A stretch of 64,000 nt of DNA from Bacteroidota bacterium. Lineage in GTDB: Bacteria; Bacteroidota; Bacteroidia; Chitinophagales; Saprospiraceae. A program made the translations under genes and the position numbers. Below are positions 11,191 through 20,893 of the stretch, in pieces. Numbering within the stretch: position 1 is the first letter of the stretch; each line of letters opens with the position of its first letter. The notes beneath the pieces were generated by a model. That model had not been told where the DNA came from. It worked only from the letters and a program-made list of their open reading frames with translations, and did not search any database. Where the stretch lies: positions 1 through 64,000 of the forward strand of contig JAKOVW010000039.1 of the NCBI GenBank assembly GCA_029781865.1, read 5' to 3'.

Positions 11191-12213
11191 TTACTTCTTT
11201 TCTTCCATTTTAGATGCGCCTAAGTCTTCCTTTTTCATCATCCCTGTGTCTGAAGTAGCCGCCTTGGCTTTAGGCTTGAAAATATCCAGAGTAAGCGTCA
11301 ATTCGTGTGATCCGTTATTGAAATTCTGGAATTCCAGATAGGATTGGTCATAGGAATAAAATATACCTAGCTTGTCCAGTTTAATTCCACCCAAAAACGC
11401 AATTTTATGCCAGGATGGATTATAGCTGTAGGTAAATCCTGCAAACAGCTTATCGTCCATCATTCTTGCCAGTATATTGAAGTCAGCTCCAAATGGCACA
11501 TCGGATATTTTCCTCAGACCCACAGAAGGCTCAATAACCACGCGGTATTCCGGCATTCTCCAAATAGCACCTACAAAGCCTGTAAAATTGACCGGTCTGT
11601 CCGGCTGTGGCGTCGTGGTGGTGGTATTGGTTTTATCCAATCTGGTTTCTACGAGGTGGGGAATGCTGATCCCGATTTTAAATTTATTCTGAATCTCGGT
11701 GTAGAATCCAAAGTCTGCTGCGAAATACTTCTCGCCATTGACCGCTCCGTTGATCTTAGGATCCGGGCTTTGGTGTAATGGATCTGTAAGTGTTTCATTA
11801 TCAAGATTATATTGAATATAAGATCCGGATAATCCGAATGCCATTTTCATATCTTTATTCGCCTGAAACTGATAGGCATAATTAACCTGAGCTAAAAATT
11901 GGTTGGATACCCCAAAATTTTCTGAATAGATCGAAGCTCCTAGTCCCATATTGGGTGCAGCACTTGCATCAATTGCCAGGGTAAGCACTTTAGGCGAGCT
12001 CTCGAATCCGGCCCATTGATTTCTGAAGTTTAATAAGAGTTTTCCCTGCCCATCAAAACCGGTATTTGCGGGATTGATGAGGAACAGATTCAGATAATAT
12101 TGATTGTAAACAGCAGGTGCTTTAAGCGCTTTTGCATATTCCTGTGAAACCGCATTCATCGCAAAAGACAAGCAAACCAGTAATGTTAAAATATATAAAT
12201 TAAATTTTTTCAT
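11191..12213 (-). CDS. PorP/SprF-type type IX secretion outer-membrane protein
   Basis: This protein (340 residues from ATG 12213) has a signal peptide ending near NAVSQ. It then has the family hallmark of the mature N-terminus, NQYYLNLFLINPANTGF, and a series of amphipathic beta strands typical of PorP/SprF barrels. Family members help secrete and anchor partner proteins that carry a type B sorting domain. The partner is evident: the SprB-like adhesin gene ends 28 bp upstream in the same direction, the classic adhesin-sprF order. The C-terminus has a Lys/Glu-rich tail (KKEDLGASKMEEKK). The longer frame opens at TTG 12222 and was not chosen. It resembles SprF rather than core PorP because of its neighbour. 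Confidence 0.9.
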   Translation of the reverse strand: MKKFNLYILTLLVCLSFAMNAVSQEYAKALKAPAVYNQYYLNLFLINPANTGFDGQGKLLLNFRNQWAGFESSPKVLTLAIDASAAPNMGLGASIYSENFGVSNQFLAQVNYAYQFQANKDMKMAFGLSGSYIQYNLDNETLTDPLHQSPDPKINGAVNGEKYFAADFGFYTEIQNKFKIGISIPHLVETRLDKTNTTTTTPQPDRPVNFTGFVGAIWRMPEYRVVIEPSVGLRKISDVPFGADFNILARMMDDKLFAGFTYSYNPSWHKIAFLGGIKLDKLGIFYSYDQSYLEFQNFNNGSHELTLTLDIFKPKAKAATSDTGMMKKEDLGASKMEEKK

Positions 12214-12241
12214 AATATTCAAATTATTAATTTACAAAATA

Positions 12242-15200
12242 TTATCTCACAATTGTAACCGTACCTTTGTAATACGTATCTGCTTTTCCGGATTCCTTTA
12301 CTTTGAGCACCCACATATACGTTCCCTCAGTCAGCGTTTCTCCGTTTTTGTCTACACCATTCCAATCATTGGTATAATTAACTGCAGAATAAACTGCATT
12401 ACCCCAGCGGTCATAGATCGTCAGGACATTGTCAAAATCCGTTACACAGGCAATTTCAAATACATCATTGAATCCATCTCCATTAGGAGAAATGGCCAAT
12501 CTGCCGGAATAACAATCTGCGGTTCCTCCGTCATTTAAGCAAACTCTGAATTCCTCTGTTGCTGTGCAACCGTTGGCGTCAGTAATCTGAACACTACAAT
12601 TGCCTTCGGGCAGGTCAATTGCGATTTTGTTGATGGCTCCATTGCACCACTTATAGGATAATGGTGGTACGGCACCTGTAGTAATTGCTTCATATTGACC
12701 GTCCAGGGCTGTTTTATCGGTGGCACACTGAATCTTTTTTGTGGTCAAATTTATAGAAGGAGCATCGGGAAGAATTAATGTTGTTGATACGCCGGTATTT
12801 CCTCCGGCATCCGTTACAGTAACTGTATAGGATCCCGGGCATAAGTTAGTGACCGTTTTTGTAGTCGCGTTATTAGACCATTTATACGTATATGGTGTTT
12901 TCGGAATTGGATTCGAAGAAACCACAGTAGCAATGATTCGTCCATCACATTTACCGCGACAACTTACTGCATTGCCACCTAAATACGGATCTATTGCTAT
13001 GGTTACTGTTATAGTATCCTTAGAACCGCCTCCCATTGAAGTAATAACAGCGGTATCACACTTTCTACACAATAAGGAATCGGTAACACAAATTTGATAA
13101 TTACCAGCTCCAACATTGGTCAAATCTTTACTGGTACTGATTACAGAACCTCCGATCTTTTTCCATTCATAAGAATATTTTCCCGAACTCGGTTTGATGT
13201 ATGGAGTTCCACCTTTTACTGTATCCAAAATAATAGAACCGTCTGTACTGGTTGGAGTACTTGCCTTATTCACACTCAGTATATTAACTTCAATTTCATC
13301 TGGTTCTGTTACCAGGAAGGTTGATGTAACTGTGTTGCCGCGTCCGTCAGTAATAGTAACTGATACATTACCTGCACAAAGTGAATCCGCTGGATTGCCA
13401 GTATCTCCATTACTCCATTTATAAGTTTGAGGTGAATAACCACCACTAGCACTGGCAAAAACAGATGCAGTGCATTCTCCGTGACATTTTATTCCGGTTA
13501 CCTGATTGAACCCGGCAAATTTTAAAGGGGCAGGATTGACAGTGAAAGTGTCTACAAAAATACAACCATTAGCATCCTTGATAGAATCAGCATACATGTT
13601 TGCAGGAAGATTCATTATGGTTGGTGTTGTACCTACTTTTGATCCGGAACTAAGTCTTCTCCAGACATGCATAAATGGAGGTGTACCACCGGTTATTGAA
13701 TCGATGACAATCTTTCCGTCATTCGCAACCTGAACATGAGTGACCGTTGCATATACCTTTATAGAATCTGGCTCATTAATGTGCACTAATGATGATAGGG
13801 TAATTGCGTTTCCATTGCCCAGGTCCGTGACTTCCAGGTAATAATCAATATCGCCACATAGATCCCTCGCATTCAGACTATCCGAAAGACAGCCAGCGGT
13901 ACTTACCAACTTCCAGCAAAATTTAAATGGACCAATACCTCCAGTTACTTTAGTTCCTAAAATTGATCCATTACAATCTCCATTGCATTTAACACCATTT
14001 GCAGAACCCAAAGTAATAACAACCGGTGGAACCGCTGATTTACATTTTACGGTAAAACTGGGTTCGTCTTTAAGTATCGCATAATCGTTGCTGTTGCAGT
14101 CCGAAAATTCCATTGGGCTGGTTGGCAAGGGTACAAAGCTTAGTTTGGTGTCATATGGACAGGTAGGAGAAACGGATTCAAAACAAATCAGGAATAAAGA
14201 ATCTCCATTTTTCAAAGTTGGAAATATTCCGGAGGAAGCGTCCCATTGAAAACGGACCGTATCGCGGAACGGAAATATATTTGACGGGCCAAAAGCCGGT
14301 ATATTGATTCCGGTTACCCTTTTGAATTTTAGACGGGTCGAATCGAATTTTACTCCGAATTGAAAACTCTGCATGCATTTGAAATTATCTGCACGAATCG
14401 GAATGCAAAACTCTGCACCTTCTTCAACCGTAGTATCCCTATAGTAAAGCTTTAAACTTTGAGCCGGGGCCGCTGAAACTGTGAGTCTACCTGTAGTGAA
14501 TTTAGGAGTGACCACATTGCTGTTGCCATCCGTAAATTCGATCAGGATGGGCACGCTGATGAAATTGATATCTGTAAAAGAGCCCGGAGCGCCCACCGGT
14601 TTCAAACAAACCTCAAACAAGGTTGTGCCATCCGGTATGTCAATGGGCTGAGGACCTGAATCCCAGTTAATTCCTACTCCATCGCGATTGGCAGTTGAAA
14701 TGTAATTTAAACCCGGAACGAGCACCATGGCTCCTGAATTCAGCGTATCAAAAGTCGCAATGGCTTTATCCCATTTCAAACTGAATTGTCCGGAAGCGAT
14801 ATTTTTAAACCCTTTACAGGTGATTTTAATACATTTTACTATACCCTGTGGGGATGTATCCTTTGAAGCTATAATCTGAAAACTGGAGGTATCCGGAGGA
14901 GGTCCGCCGGCACAACCCGCGCCGTTTATTTTCACCTTACCATCATTGGCAGTAAGGGTCAGGTTGTTAAAATTGCCATCGAAAACGTCGATTGGTGTAG
15001 GTTTACTGCTCAACTTCACAAAAGAAGAGTCGCATTCTTTTCCAATCAATTTAAATTTTAAGGTAAACAGCAATGAGCCATTGTTGATATTGACTCCATT
15101 CCCTCCCGGAGGGCTCCAGGAAAAGGTGATCTGACCGTTTTTGACTGTTGCGCTTCCTACATGCGTGGAATAATCCACATCGAAAGCGGCTGTTTTGGTC

Positions 15201-15400
15201 ACATCAATGATGGCCAGGACATTCGAATCATAATTGATTGAATATTGCATGCCCAGCACATTGGTAAAACCGGTAGTTGTTACGGCTACAGAAACGGTAT
15301 CATTTTTATTGCCGTTGGCATTCGCAATCTGGAAATTGACCTGAGCGGATGCAAGCAGATAAGAAAAGATAAATGCAAATGAGATTATGTATTTTTTCAT
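12242..15400 (-). CDS. SprB-like adhesin: cohesin-like modules, SprB repeats, T9SS type B sorting domain
   Basis: This 1,052-residue secreted protein has a signal peptide (residues 1-19, cut after LLASA). Three modules resembling bacterial cohesin folds follow (about 21-160, 175-310 and 317-450; for example LGMQYSINYDSNVLAI and MQSFQFGVKFDSTRLKF). SprB-type repeats come next (about 455-960; GVKCNGDCNGSI, GIKCHGECTASV and AVSCRGKCDGRI each open one). It ends in a gliding-motility-associated type B sorting domain (SPNGDGFNDVFEI, IYDRWGNAVY, GTYMWVLKV). It should be exported by the T9SS and held at the surface with the PorP/SprF protein encoded just downstream. Cohesin-like folds bind dockerins, and the neighbour at 15834 has a dockerin-like segment. 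Whether this cell glides is unknown. Confidence 0.9.
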   Translation of the reverse strand: MKKYIISFAFIFSYLLASAQVNFQIANANGNKNDTVSVAVTTTGFTNVLGMQYSINYDSNVLAIIDVTKTAAFDVDYSTHVGSATVKNGQITFSWSPPGGNGVNINNGSLLFTLKFKLIGKECDSSFVKLSSKPTPIDVFDGNFNNLTLTANDGKVKINGAGCAGGPPPDTSSFQIIASKDTSPQGIVKCIKITCKGFKNIASGQFSLKWDKAIATFDTLNSGAMVLVPGLNYISTANRDGVGINWDSGPQPIDIPDGTTLFEVCLKPVGAPGSFTDINFISVPILIEFTDGNSNVVTPKFTTGRLTVSAAPAQSLKLYYRDTTVEEGAEFCIPIRADNFKCMQSFQFGVKFDSTRLKFKRVTGINIPAFGPSNIFPFRDTVRFQWDASSGIFPTLKNGDSLFLICFESVSPTCPYDTKLSFVPLPTSPMEFSDCNSNDYAILKDEPSFTVKCKSAVPPVVITLGSANGVKCNGDCNGSILGTKVTGGIGPFKFCWKLVSTAGCLSDSLNARDLCGDIDYYLEVTDLGNGNAITLSSLVHINEPDSIKVYATVTHVQVANDGKIVIDSITGGTPPFMHVWRRLSSGSKVGTTPTIMNLPANMYADSIKDANGCIFVDTFTVNPAPLKFAGFNQVTGIKCHGECTASVFASASGGYSPQTYKWSNGDTGNPADSLCAGNVSVTITDGRGNTVTSTFLVTEPDEIEVNILSVNKASTPTSTDGSIILDTVKGGTPYIKPSSGKYSYEWKKIGGSVISTSKDLTNVGAGNYQICVTDSLLCRKCDTAVITSMGGGSKDTITVTIAIDPYLGGNAVSCRGKCDGRIIATVVSSNPIPKTPYTYKWSNNATTKTVTNLCPGSYTVTVTDAGGNTGVSTTLILPDAPSINLTTKKIQCATDKTALDGQYEAITTGAVPPLSYKWCNGAINKIAIDLPEGNCSVQITDANGCTATEEFRVCLNDGGTADCYSGRLAISPNGDGFNDVFEIACVTDFDNVLTIYDRWGNAVYSAVNYTNDWNGVDKNGETLTEGTYMWVLKVKESGKADTYYKGTVTIVR

Positions 15401-15770
15401 AGCTTACTGGATTTGGAATTAAAAATCGTCCCCAAAACCGGATACAAATTTAATATGTGTTTAAGACTCTTTATACTGAATATAATTCTTTTTTATAATA
15501 CAACCCTGATCTCTAAGGCTTTTTTAATATTAAAAAACAGGATTTTTGGCAAAATGCAGGAATCCTAAGTCTTCTAATAAGTTGTTCTGAGTTGGATTGT
15601 TTGAAATGCTTGACTAATGCGACGGGCTTAGCACAAAAATACAAATTTTCCGCACATTTTCCGCATTTTTTGCAGTGATCATCGCAGGTTAACCGATGAA
15701 AATGGCAAGTCCGGGACTAACCATTAACTTCCTGTTTCCCCCCTAACTCTGCAATTTCATCAGCCCATTG
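15401..15770. other. Intergenic region upstream of the SprB-like adhesin
   Basis: No gene is present. A TAAATTTG match to the -7 consensus on the minus strand at 15452-15445, 44 bases before the adhesin start, is a candidate promoter. No TTG lies at the right distance. Confidence 0.35.
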
Positions 15771-15806
15771 GAATAAGAAAGCCTGATCATGTCACCATGA
15801 TCAGGC
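15771..15806 (-). terminator. Rho-independent terminator of the HYR/dockerin T9SS protein gene
   Basis: GCCTGATCATG (15781-15791) pairs perfectly with CATGATCAGGC (15796-15806) around a 4-base loop. On the minus strand it is followed by TTTCTTATT. It lies 27 bases after the stop codon of the 15834-19775 gene. Confidence 0.85.
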
Positions 15807-15833
15807 AATAACACTGCATTTACTCAATCCTTA

Positions 15834-18800
15834 TCAACGGATAAGAACTAATCGTTTTGTATCTGTAAAATCCGAAGTATTCATTTGCATAAAGAATACA
15901 CCGAATGTATTTAACTCTGATTTTTTCAATTCAAATTCATGATAGCCTTTATCATATTTCTTCGTGAATTTGTGTATCACTTTGCCATTCATTTCATAGA
16001 AAACAAATTCCACTTCCTGATTTTTCGGAATCTCAAATCCGATGATTGTAGATTCATCAAAAGGATTGGGTTTGTTTTGATATAAAACGCTGCTCAGTTC
16101 ACCTGCTTTAGCATTTGAATTGCGTACATTGAAAGACAATGGATGTATGTTCAGCTCATTGTCATAACTTTCAGCACGCAATGCATTTTCGTCCAGTTGG
16201 ATCAGATGCGATACTGTTGAAGGTTTGACTGCGTTGACAACCAGCGTAAACAAAGGCTTTGAAGGATCCAATTGATTCTTGCTTGCATCTGCAACCGAAA
16301 CCAAAATCTTGTCTGCTGTAATGCTGTATTGATCTTCATCAATATGTAATTGTGCAGATTCAATTTTTATCGATTTCATGAATTCAGGATTGAAACTCAT
16401 TGCAAATTGCATTCCTTCAAATTCCATAGCTTCAGAAATATAAACCGGTATTCGTGTTTCAACTCCTGGAATTATGTTTTCTTCCATGCTGTATAACTCC
16501 ATTTGTTTTCCGGATCTTCCTGTTGTTGAATGCAATCCTCCTGCATCCACATCAAAGTTGATATCTCCCATTTTGATTCCGTAGAAATCAGCATTTAATT
16601 GATTTCTGTTGATCAGGTTATAATTGATAACATGTTGGAATCCACATGGTGTATTGGATGGAAGCACACTGTTCACAGGTACGAATTTCCAGGAAGGACT
16701 TACCGCGAAAGCATTGATCTTACCTAAAATCAATCTTCTTATTTCTGAAATATCTGCTGCAGTCACATTGCAATTATTATTGACATCTGCTGCCAGGTAT
16801 TTGAAAGGAGAATCAAAGGTCTGTATTCCCAGGATATGTCTTTGAATCAAAACGATATCCAGAGTGGTTACTCCTTTTGTAAATTCTATATTCTTCTCTA
16901 CTTTAATGGCATAATTCATACCTGAAGTCAGATTCAAGAAGCTAAAATTGCCATTCTGATCTGTATACAGTGAATTCGACCCTGCAGGAGTTGTACGTTC
17001 CCAGCTTACGATGGCATCCTTGATTCCTTTATTGTTCAGAGAAGCAATTTTACCACCAACAGTAATTCCGGTAGGACAAACATGATTCGGATCCTGTATC
17101 TCCAAAGTGGCTTCACAGTAATCTGAATTTCCAGCCTGGTCAATGACATATATTCTTAAGAGATTCTTTCCAATGCTTGAGCAATCAAACAACATAGAAG
17201 GATCAAAATGTCCATTGACAAGGAAATAATATTTCAAACTATCTCTTGGAGTACAATTGTCTTCACTTTTCAGGTTAAAATCTTTCGCCCAGATTGTAAT
17301 GCTCTGCGTACTCGGCATTACAGTGGTAACAATCTGTCCGATACAAACAGGTGTCGGTTTTTTACCGTCTCTAACAGTCAGTAAAAATCTGCAGATTGCT
17401 TCATTGTTACAAGCATCTTTTACTCTGAATGTAACTTTGTGAACGCCTATCGGATAAACTCCGGAAGCATCTTTGCCAGGACCACTATATCCCTGATCGA
17501 TCGTGCCATTATTGTCTATATCAATTTCGTGATACCAAACCAGGTTGGTGGTGTCGGTACAATCATCTGTTGCAGATGCTACGAGATTCACAAATCCGGT
17601 ACATCCTGGTCCGAATACGTCTACTGTTCTGTCCAAACAACTGGATTGAAAAACAGGAGGAACAAAATTCATGACTTTGATCACCTGAGTCCAGGTCCAG
17701 TATCCGTATGTATGCGGATCATTTGGATTGTAAACACACCAATCGATCACGATCCATTTTCTTAAAATTTTCAAACAAGCATCGGGATCCAAGGTAAATA
17801 CCACATCATCATAAGTTTGAATGATATTAGAACATTTATCTGCTCCGACGATTTGTGGTTTACCGGTAATATCCGGAGTCAATTGTGGCTTTGACAAACA
17901 AGTCGTTGTATTGACATAATCATTTGGCCAAACTACAGAAACATTATTTGGATTAAAGTCATTGATTCTTATCGTTTGTGTACAGGTTGAAGTCAGACCA
18001 CCCGGATCTGTTGCATCAAACCTTCTGTAGATTCTTCCGTTATTGCATTTCAAATCGTAGGTCACCGTTTCTTTGATTACCACACCACAACCATCGTATG
18101 CATAACCATCGATTGCGGGGCCGTTGAATACAGCATGTATATCATTGATAACAATCGGTTTGCGATCTGCAACATTTGTTCTTACCGTACCAAATACATT
18201 CAGATCAGTAAAATCAAATTCGCAAGAAACAGTAATGTCAGGAGGACATACGATAACCGGAGGCAATTTATCCTGAACGGTTACTTCAACCATACAGGTA
18301 TTGCTGTTACCATGCACATCCCAAACGCGCATTGCAACCATTAATGTTTTTCCGATATCATCGCAACAGAAAAACACATAAGGTCCAAACTGATCACCAT
18401 TCAGTGTATTGCATGGAAAACCATTATCCATTCTTCTTGCTTCAAAATTAAGTATTCCGCAATTGTCCAATGAACCGTCATCGAAAGTGATTGCTGCAAT
18501 TTTTGCAGTACCATCAATGGTCAGAGTAACCACTGTTTTCTGATCACACACAGCAATCGGCGGAACTTTATCTTCAACCAAAACTTCTGTTGCACAATCG
18601 GTGAAATTACCGCACTCGTCCGTCACGTGAAAAACAACCCAACTCAATCCAAGAGGAAGTCCGGTTACACTGTACAGTCCATTGGATAATTTAGTTACAT
18701 TACTGGTAGAAGTACCATCGAATGTTGGAGTTCCATTCTGTGATGCAATTTTATATCCTACCGCAACAGTAACTTTAGAACACTCCTCGATAATAGTAGG

Positions 18801-19775
18801 TGGAGGTAACACCACTGTACCGGTGCATGTCCAGATATCCGTACTTACAGTTACGTTAGGTGTACAAGATAAAACTGGTCCACGATTATCGAGTATTTTG
18901 ATGATCTGATAATGAATCGTCTGGTTGATATTACCAGGTCTGCACCAATCTACAAAGGTCCATTTTCTCAACACTTTGAAGGTTTTGGGACAAACGGGAA
19001 TCAGCTGATCTTCATACGTCACACCGATATGACAGACGTGTCCCCAACTTGGATAAATGGATTCACCACCCACAGTTGGCACACCGCTTACATTCGGATA
19101 AGGTACCGTATCCAGTACAGAACAATCAAAAATGGTATCTCTTGGCCATACGATGTCAATGTTCGGATCTATTCTTTGGAAACAGATCAGTTGATGACAG
19201 GTATCCGAGTGATTACCACTTGCATCTTTATAATAATAAGAGATTGTTCTTTTACCGGCTAAAATGGAATCGCAACCATAATCTGTAGTTACATCTGAAA
19301 CCACTACCTTAGTTACATCTGAACAAGCATCAGAAACCTTAGGGTCGGCAAGGATGTAATTAACCTGATTACAGAATACGGTGTCCGGTTCAGGACATTC
19401 AATGACTGGTGGAAGTTTATCTTCTACAAGTATGAATCCCCAACAAGAGTTGCCTCCGGCAAAGACACCGACTTGCAAGAACTTGCCGATATGACGAGCT
19501 CTTACAGTATTATCCGGAATCGGAAGACCATTGAGGTCTTTCACTACTACTGTATATGTACAGCCGGCAGTGGAATCTTCCAGAATCATGTCCGCAGTAA
19601 TTAACGCACTACAATCTCTGTCTAAAGAAACCTGTACCAGGTTGTCGCAAGCAAGCGAACATTGCGCAGACAAACTTCCGAGTGTTGAAAACACCAGAAA
19701 AAAGGATAAAACAAATATCCCTTTCTCTTTTCGGTACACGTTTTTAAGATAAGTAGTAAAAATTTCCTTCTTCAT
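15834..19775 (-). CDS. HYR-like secreted protein with dockerin-like and cohesin-like modules and T9SS type A sorting domain
   Basis: This 1,313-residue protein has a signal peptide ending near SLSAQ. Repeated modules follow, each introduced by a phrase such as VEDKLPPVIECP or VQDKLPPVIVCP, the hallmark of HYR-like immunoglobulin folds. At about 968-1018 there is a dockerin-like EF-hand segment (VTTLDIVLIQRHILG, then AADVNNNCNVTAADISEIRRLILG). A cohesin-like beta module follows at about 1086-1220 (FEGMQFAMSFNPEF). The last 84 residues form a type A T9SS sorting domain (YQNKPNPFDESTIIGFEI to RLVLIR). It is expected on the cell surface or released. It shares its first module with the truncated protein at 1-2050. 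Adhesion or scaffold assembly is inferred. Confidence 0.88.
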   Translation of the reverse strand: MKKEIFTTYLKNVYRKEKGIFVLSFFLVFSTLGSLSAQCSLACDNLVQVSLDRDCSALITADMILEDSTAGCTYTVVVKDLNGLPIPDNTVRARHIGKFLQVGVFAGGNSCWGFILVEDKLPPVIECPEPDTVFCNQVNYILADPKVSDACSDVTKVVVSDVTTDYGCDSILAGKRTISYYYKDASGNHSDTCHQLICFQRIDPNIDIVWPRDTIFDCSVLDTVPYPNVSGVPTVGGESIYPSWGHVCHIGVTYEDQLIPVCPKTFKVLRKWTFVDWCRPGNINQTIHYQIIKILDNRGPVLSCTPNVTVSTDIWTCTGTVVLPPPTIIEECSKVTVAVGYKIASQNGTPTFDGTSTSNVTKLSNGLYSVTGLPLGLSWVVFHVTDECGNFTDCATEVLVEDKVPPIAVCDQKTVVTLTIDGTAKIAAITFDDGSLDNCGILNFEARRMDNGFPCNTLNGDQFGPYVFFCCDDIGKTLMVAMRVWDVHGNSNTCMVEVTVQDKLPPVIVCPPDITVSCEFDFTDLNVFGTVRTNVADRKPIVINDIHAVFNGPAIDGYAYDGCGVVIKETVTYDLKCNNGRIYRRFDATDPGGLTSTCTQTIRINDFNPNNVSVVWPNDYVNTTTCLSKPQLTPDITGKPQIVGADKCSNIIQTYDDVVFTLDPDACLKILRKWIVIDWCVYNPNDPHTYGYWTWTQVIKVMNFVPPVFQSSCLDRTVDVFGPGCTGFVNLVASATDDCTDTTNLVWYHEIDIDNNGTIDQGYSGPGKDASGVYPIGVHKVTFRVKDACNNEAICRFLLTVRDGKKPTPVCIGQIVTTVMPSTQSITIWAKDFNLKSEDNCTPRDSLKYYFLVNGHFDPSMLFDCSSIGKNLLRIYVIDQAGNSDYCEATLEIQDPNHVCPTGITVGGKIASLNNKGIKDAIVSWERTTPAGSNSLYTDQNGNFSFLNLTSGMNYAIKVEKNIEFTKGVTTLDIVLIQRHILGIQTFDSPFKYLAADVNNNCNVTAADISEIRRLILGKINAFAVSPSWKFVPVNSVLPSNTPCGFQHVINYNLINRNQLNADFYGIKMGDINFDVDAGGLHSTTGRSGKQMELYSMEENIIPGVETRIPVYISEAMEFEGMQFAMSFNPEFMKSIKIESAQLHIDEDQYSITADKILVSVADASKNQLDPSKPLFTLVVNAVKPSTVSHLIQLDENALRAESYDNELNIHPLSFNVRNSNAKAGELSSVLYQNKPNPFDESTIIGFEIPKNQEVEFVFYEMNGKVIHKFTKKYDKGYHEFELKKSELNTFGVFFMQMNTSDFTDTKRLVLIR

Positions 19776-19884
19776 TTTTAATTCGGTTTAAAGGATTGAA
19801 GTAATACATGTTTGTTATTATATAATTAAGCTTACGGGGCAGAGCCCTATAAATCAGATTATTCAAAACTGGTGATCTGGGGGA

Positions 19885-20544
19885 TCAGATTAAATTGAAA
19901 TCATAAGCCACTTTGATTAAACCGGATGCATTTTTTACATTCAGTTTTTTCATCAGGTTCTTTCTATGGACGCTTACGGTGTCTTTGCTGATAAACAGCA
20001 TTGAAGCAATGTCCTTATTGGATTTTCCTTTGGCAATCAGTTCGAGAATTTCTTTTTCTCGTTTGGTCAACTGATACTTTGCATTAAACCGGTTTAAGTT
20101 GATGGCCTGGTTGATTGGTTTTTTGTCGGGATTGGTAATTTTGATATCCTTTCCCAGAACCATTTCTCCATTCATCACCGATTCGATGGCTTCTGCCAAT
20201 TCGGTAAGATCCGTATTTTTAGAAAGATACCCGTCGGCACCTTTTCGCAAGGTCTCTCTCACTACTTTATCATCGGTATACATACTGACGCATAAAATTT
20301 TGAGATTGCTATGCATTTCTTTTAGTCTTGGTATAAGTGCGGAAGCGTCAGTTTCTGCGAAATTCAAATCCAAAAACAGAAGATCAACTTCTTCCGGAGA
20401 TATCAATCGCAACAACTCCTGCCCATTCGTGGCCTCACCTACACATTCTAAAGTGAACCTGGATTTGATCCGTTGTAATAACAAAATGAATCCCTTTAAA
20501 AAAAGCTGATGGTCATCTGCAACTACATAGCGTATCCTATCCAT
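19885..20544 (-). CDS. LuxR/NarL-family response regulator
   Basis: This 219-residue protein has an N-terminal receiver domain with the acidic pair D10-D11, the phosphoacceptor D59 in LLFLDLNF, S87 and the conserved K109. A C-terminal LuxR-type helix-turn-helix (about 155-219, LTKREKEILELIAKGKSNKDIA then SKDTVSVHRKNLMKKL) should bind DNA. All key receiver residues are present, so it is probably phosphorylated normally. No histidine kinase is encoded next to it, so its partner lies elsewhere. Its gene follows the giant surface protein with opposite neighbours absent, and control of nearby surface genes is possible but unproven. Confidence 0.92.
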   Translation of the reverse strand: MDRIRYVVADDHQLFLKGFILLLQRIKSRFTLECVGEATNGQELLRLISPEEVDLLFLDLNFAETDASALIPRLKEMHSNLKILCVSMYTDDKVVRETLRKGADGYLSKNTDLTELAEAIESVMNGEMVLGKDIKITNPDKKPINQAINLNRFNAKYQLTKREKEILELIAKGKSNKDIASMLFISKDTVSVHRKNLMKKLNVKNASGLIKVAYDFNLI

Positions 20545-20893
20545 GTGTAAAGTCCGGCAATTCGTAGAACATATTACGATTAAGCAAAATAAGTGCCAAA
20601 AAGAAGACGGGAGTTGGATCCCAAGCGATAAATCGGGAAATATTGTGGCAAATAACTATATATATTATTGTTATATAGCTATTTATACAGTGTTAATTTA
20701 TTTAATATAAAATTTAAATATTTTAAAAATATTTAATGGACCAGGCCAAAAAAGGGTCTGAATGAGCTTATGGGGCCTGAAACTTGATAAAAATTACTAA
20801 TATGTAATATGCTGAATAATCTGGGTAAGTGCTATCCCAAACTCCAGAGATAGCATTTGATTTTTGATCGATACCATTCAATATTAATGTCCC
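20545..20893. other. Intergenic region upstream of the response regulator
   Basis: This is an AT-rich stretch with a long A/T run around 20650-20735. An inverted pair GCTATC/GATAGC (20831-20854) lies close after the asparaginase gene but has no T-tract on the minus strand, so I do not call it a terminator. No coding frame is convincing. Confidence 0.35.

Noticed and set aside
20831-20854. GCTATC/GATAGC inverted pair after the asparaginase gene as a terminator
   Set aside because: The stem is only six base pairs and no T-run follows it on the minus strand.
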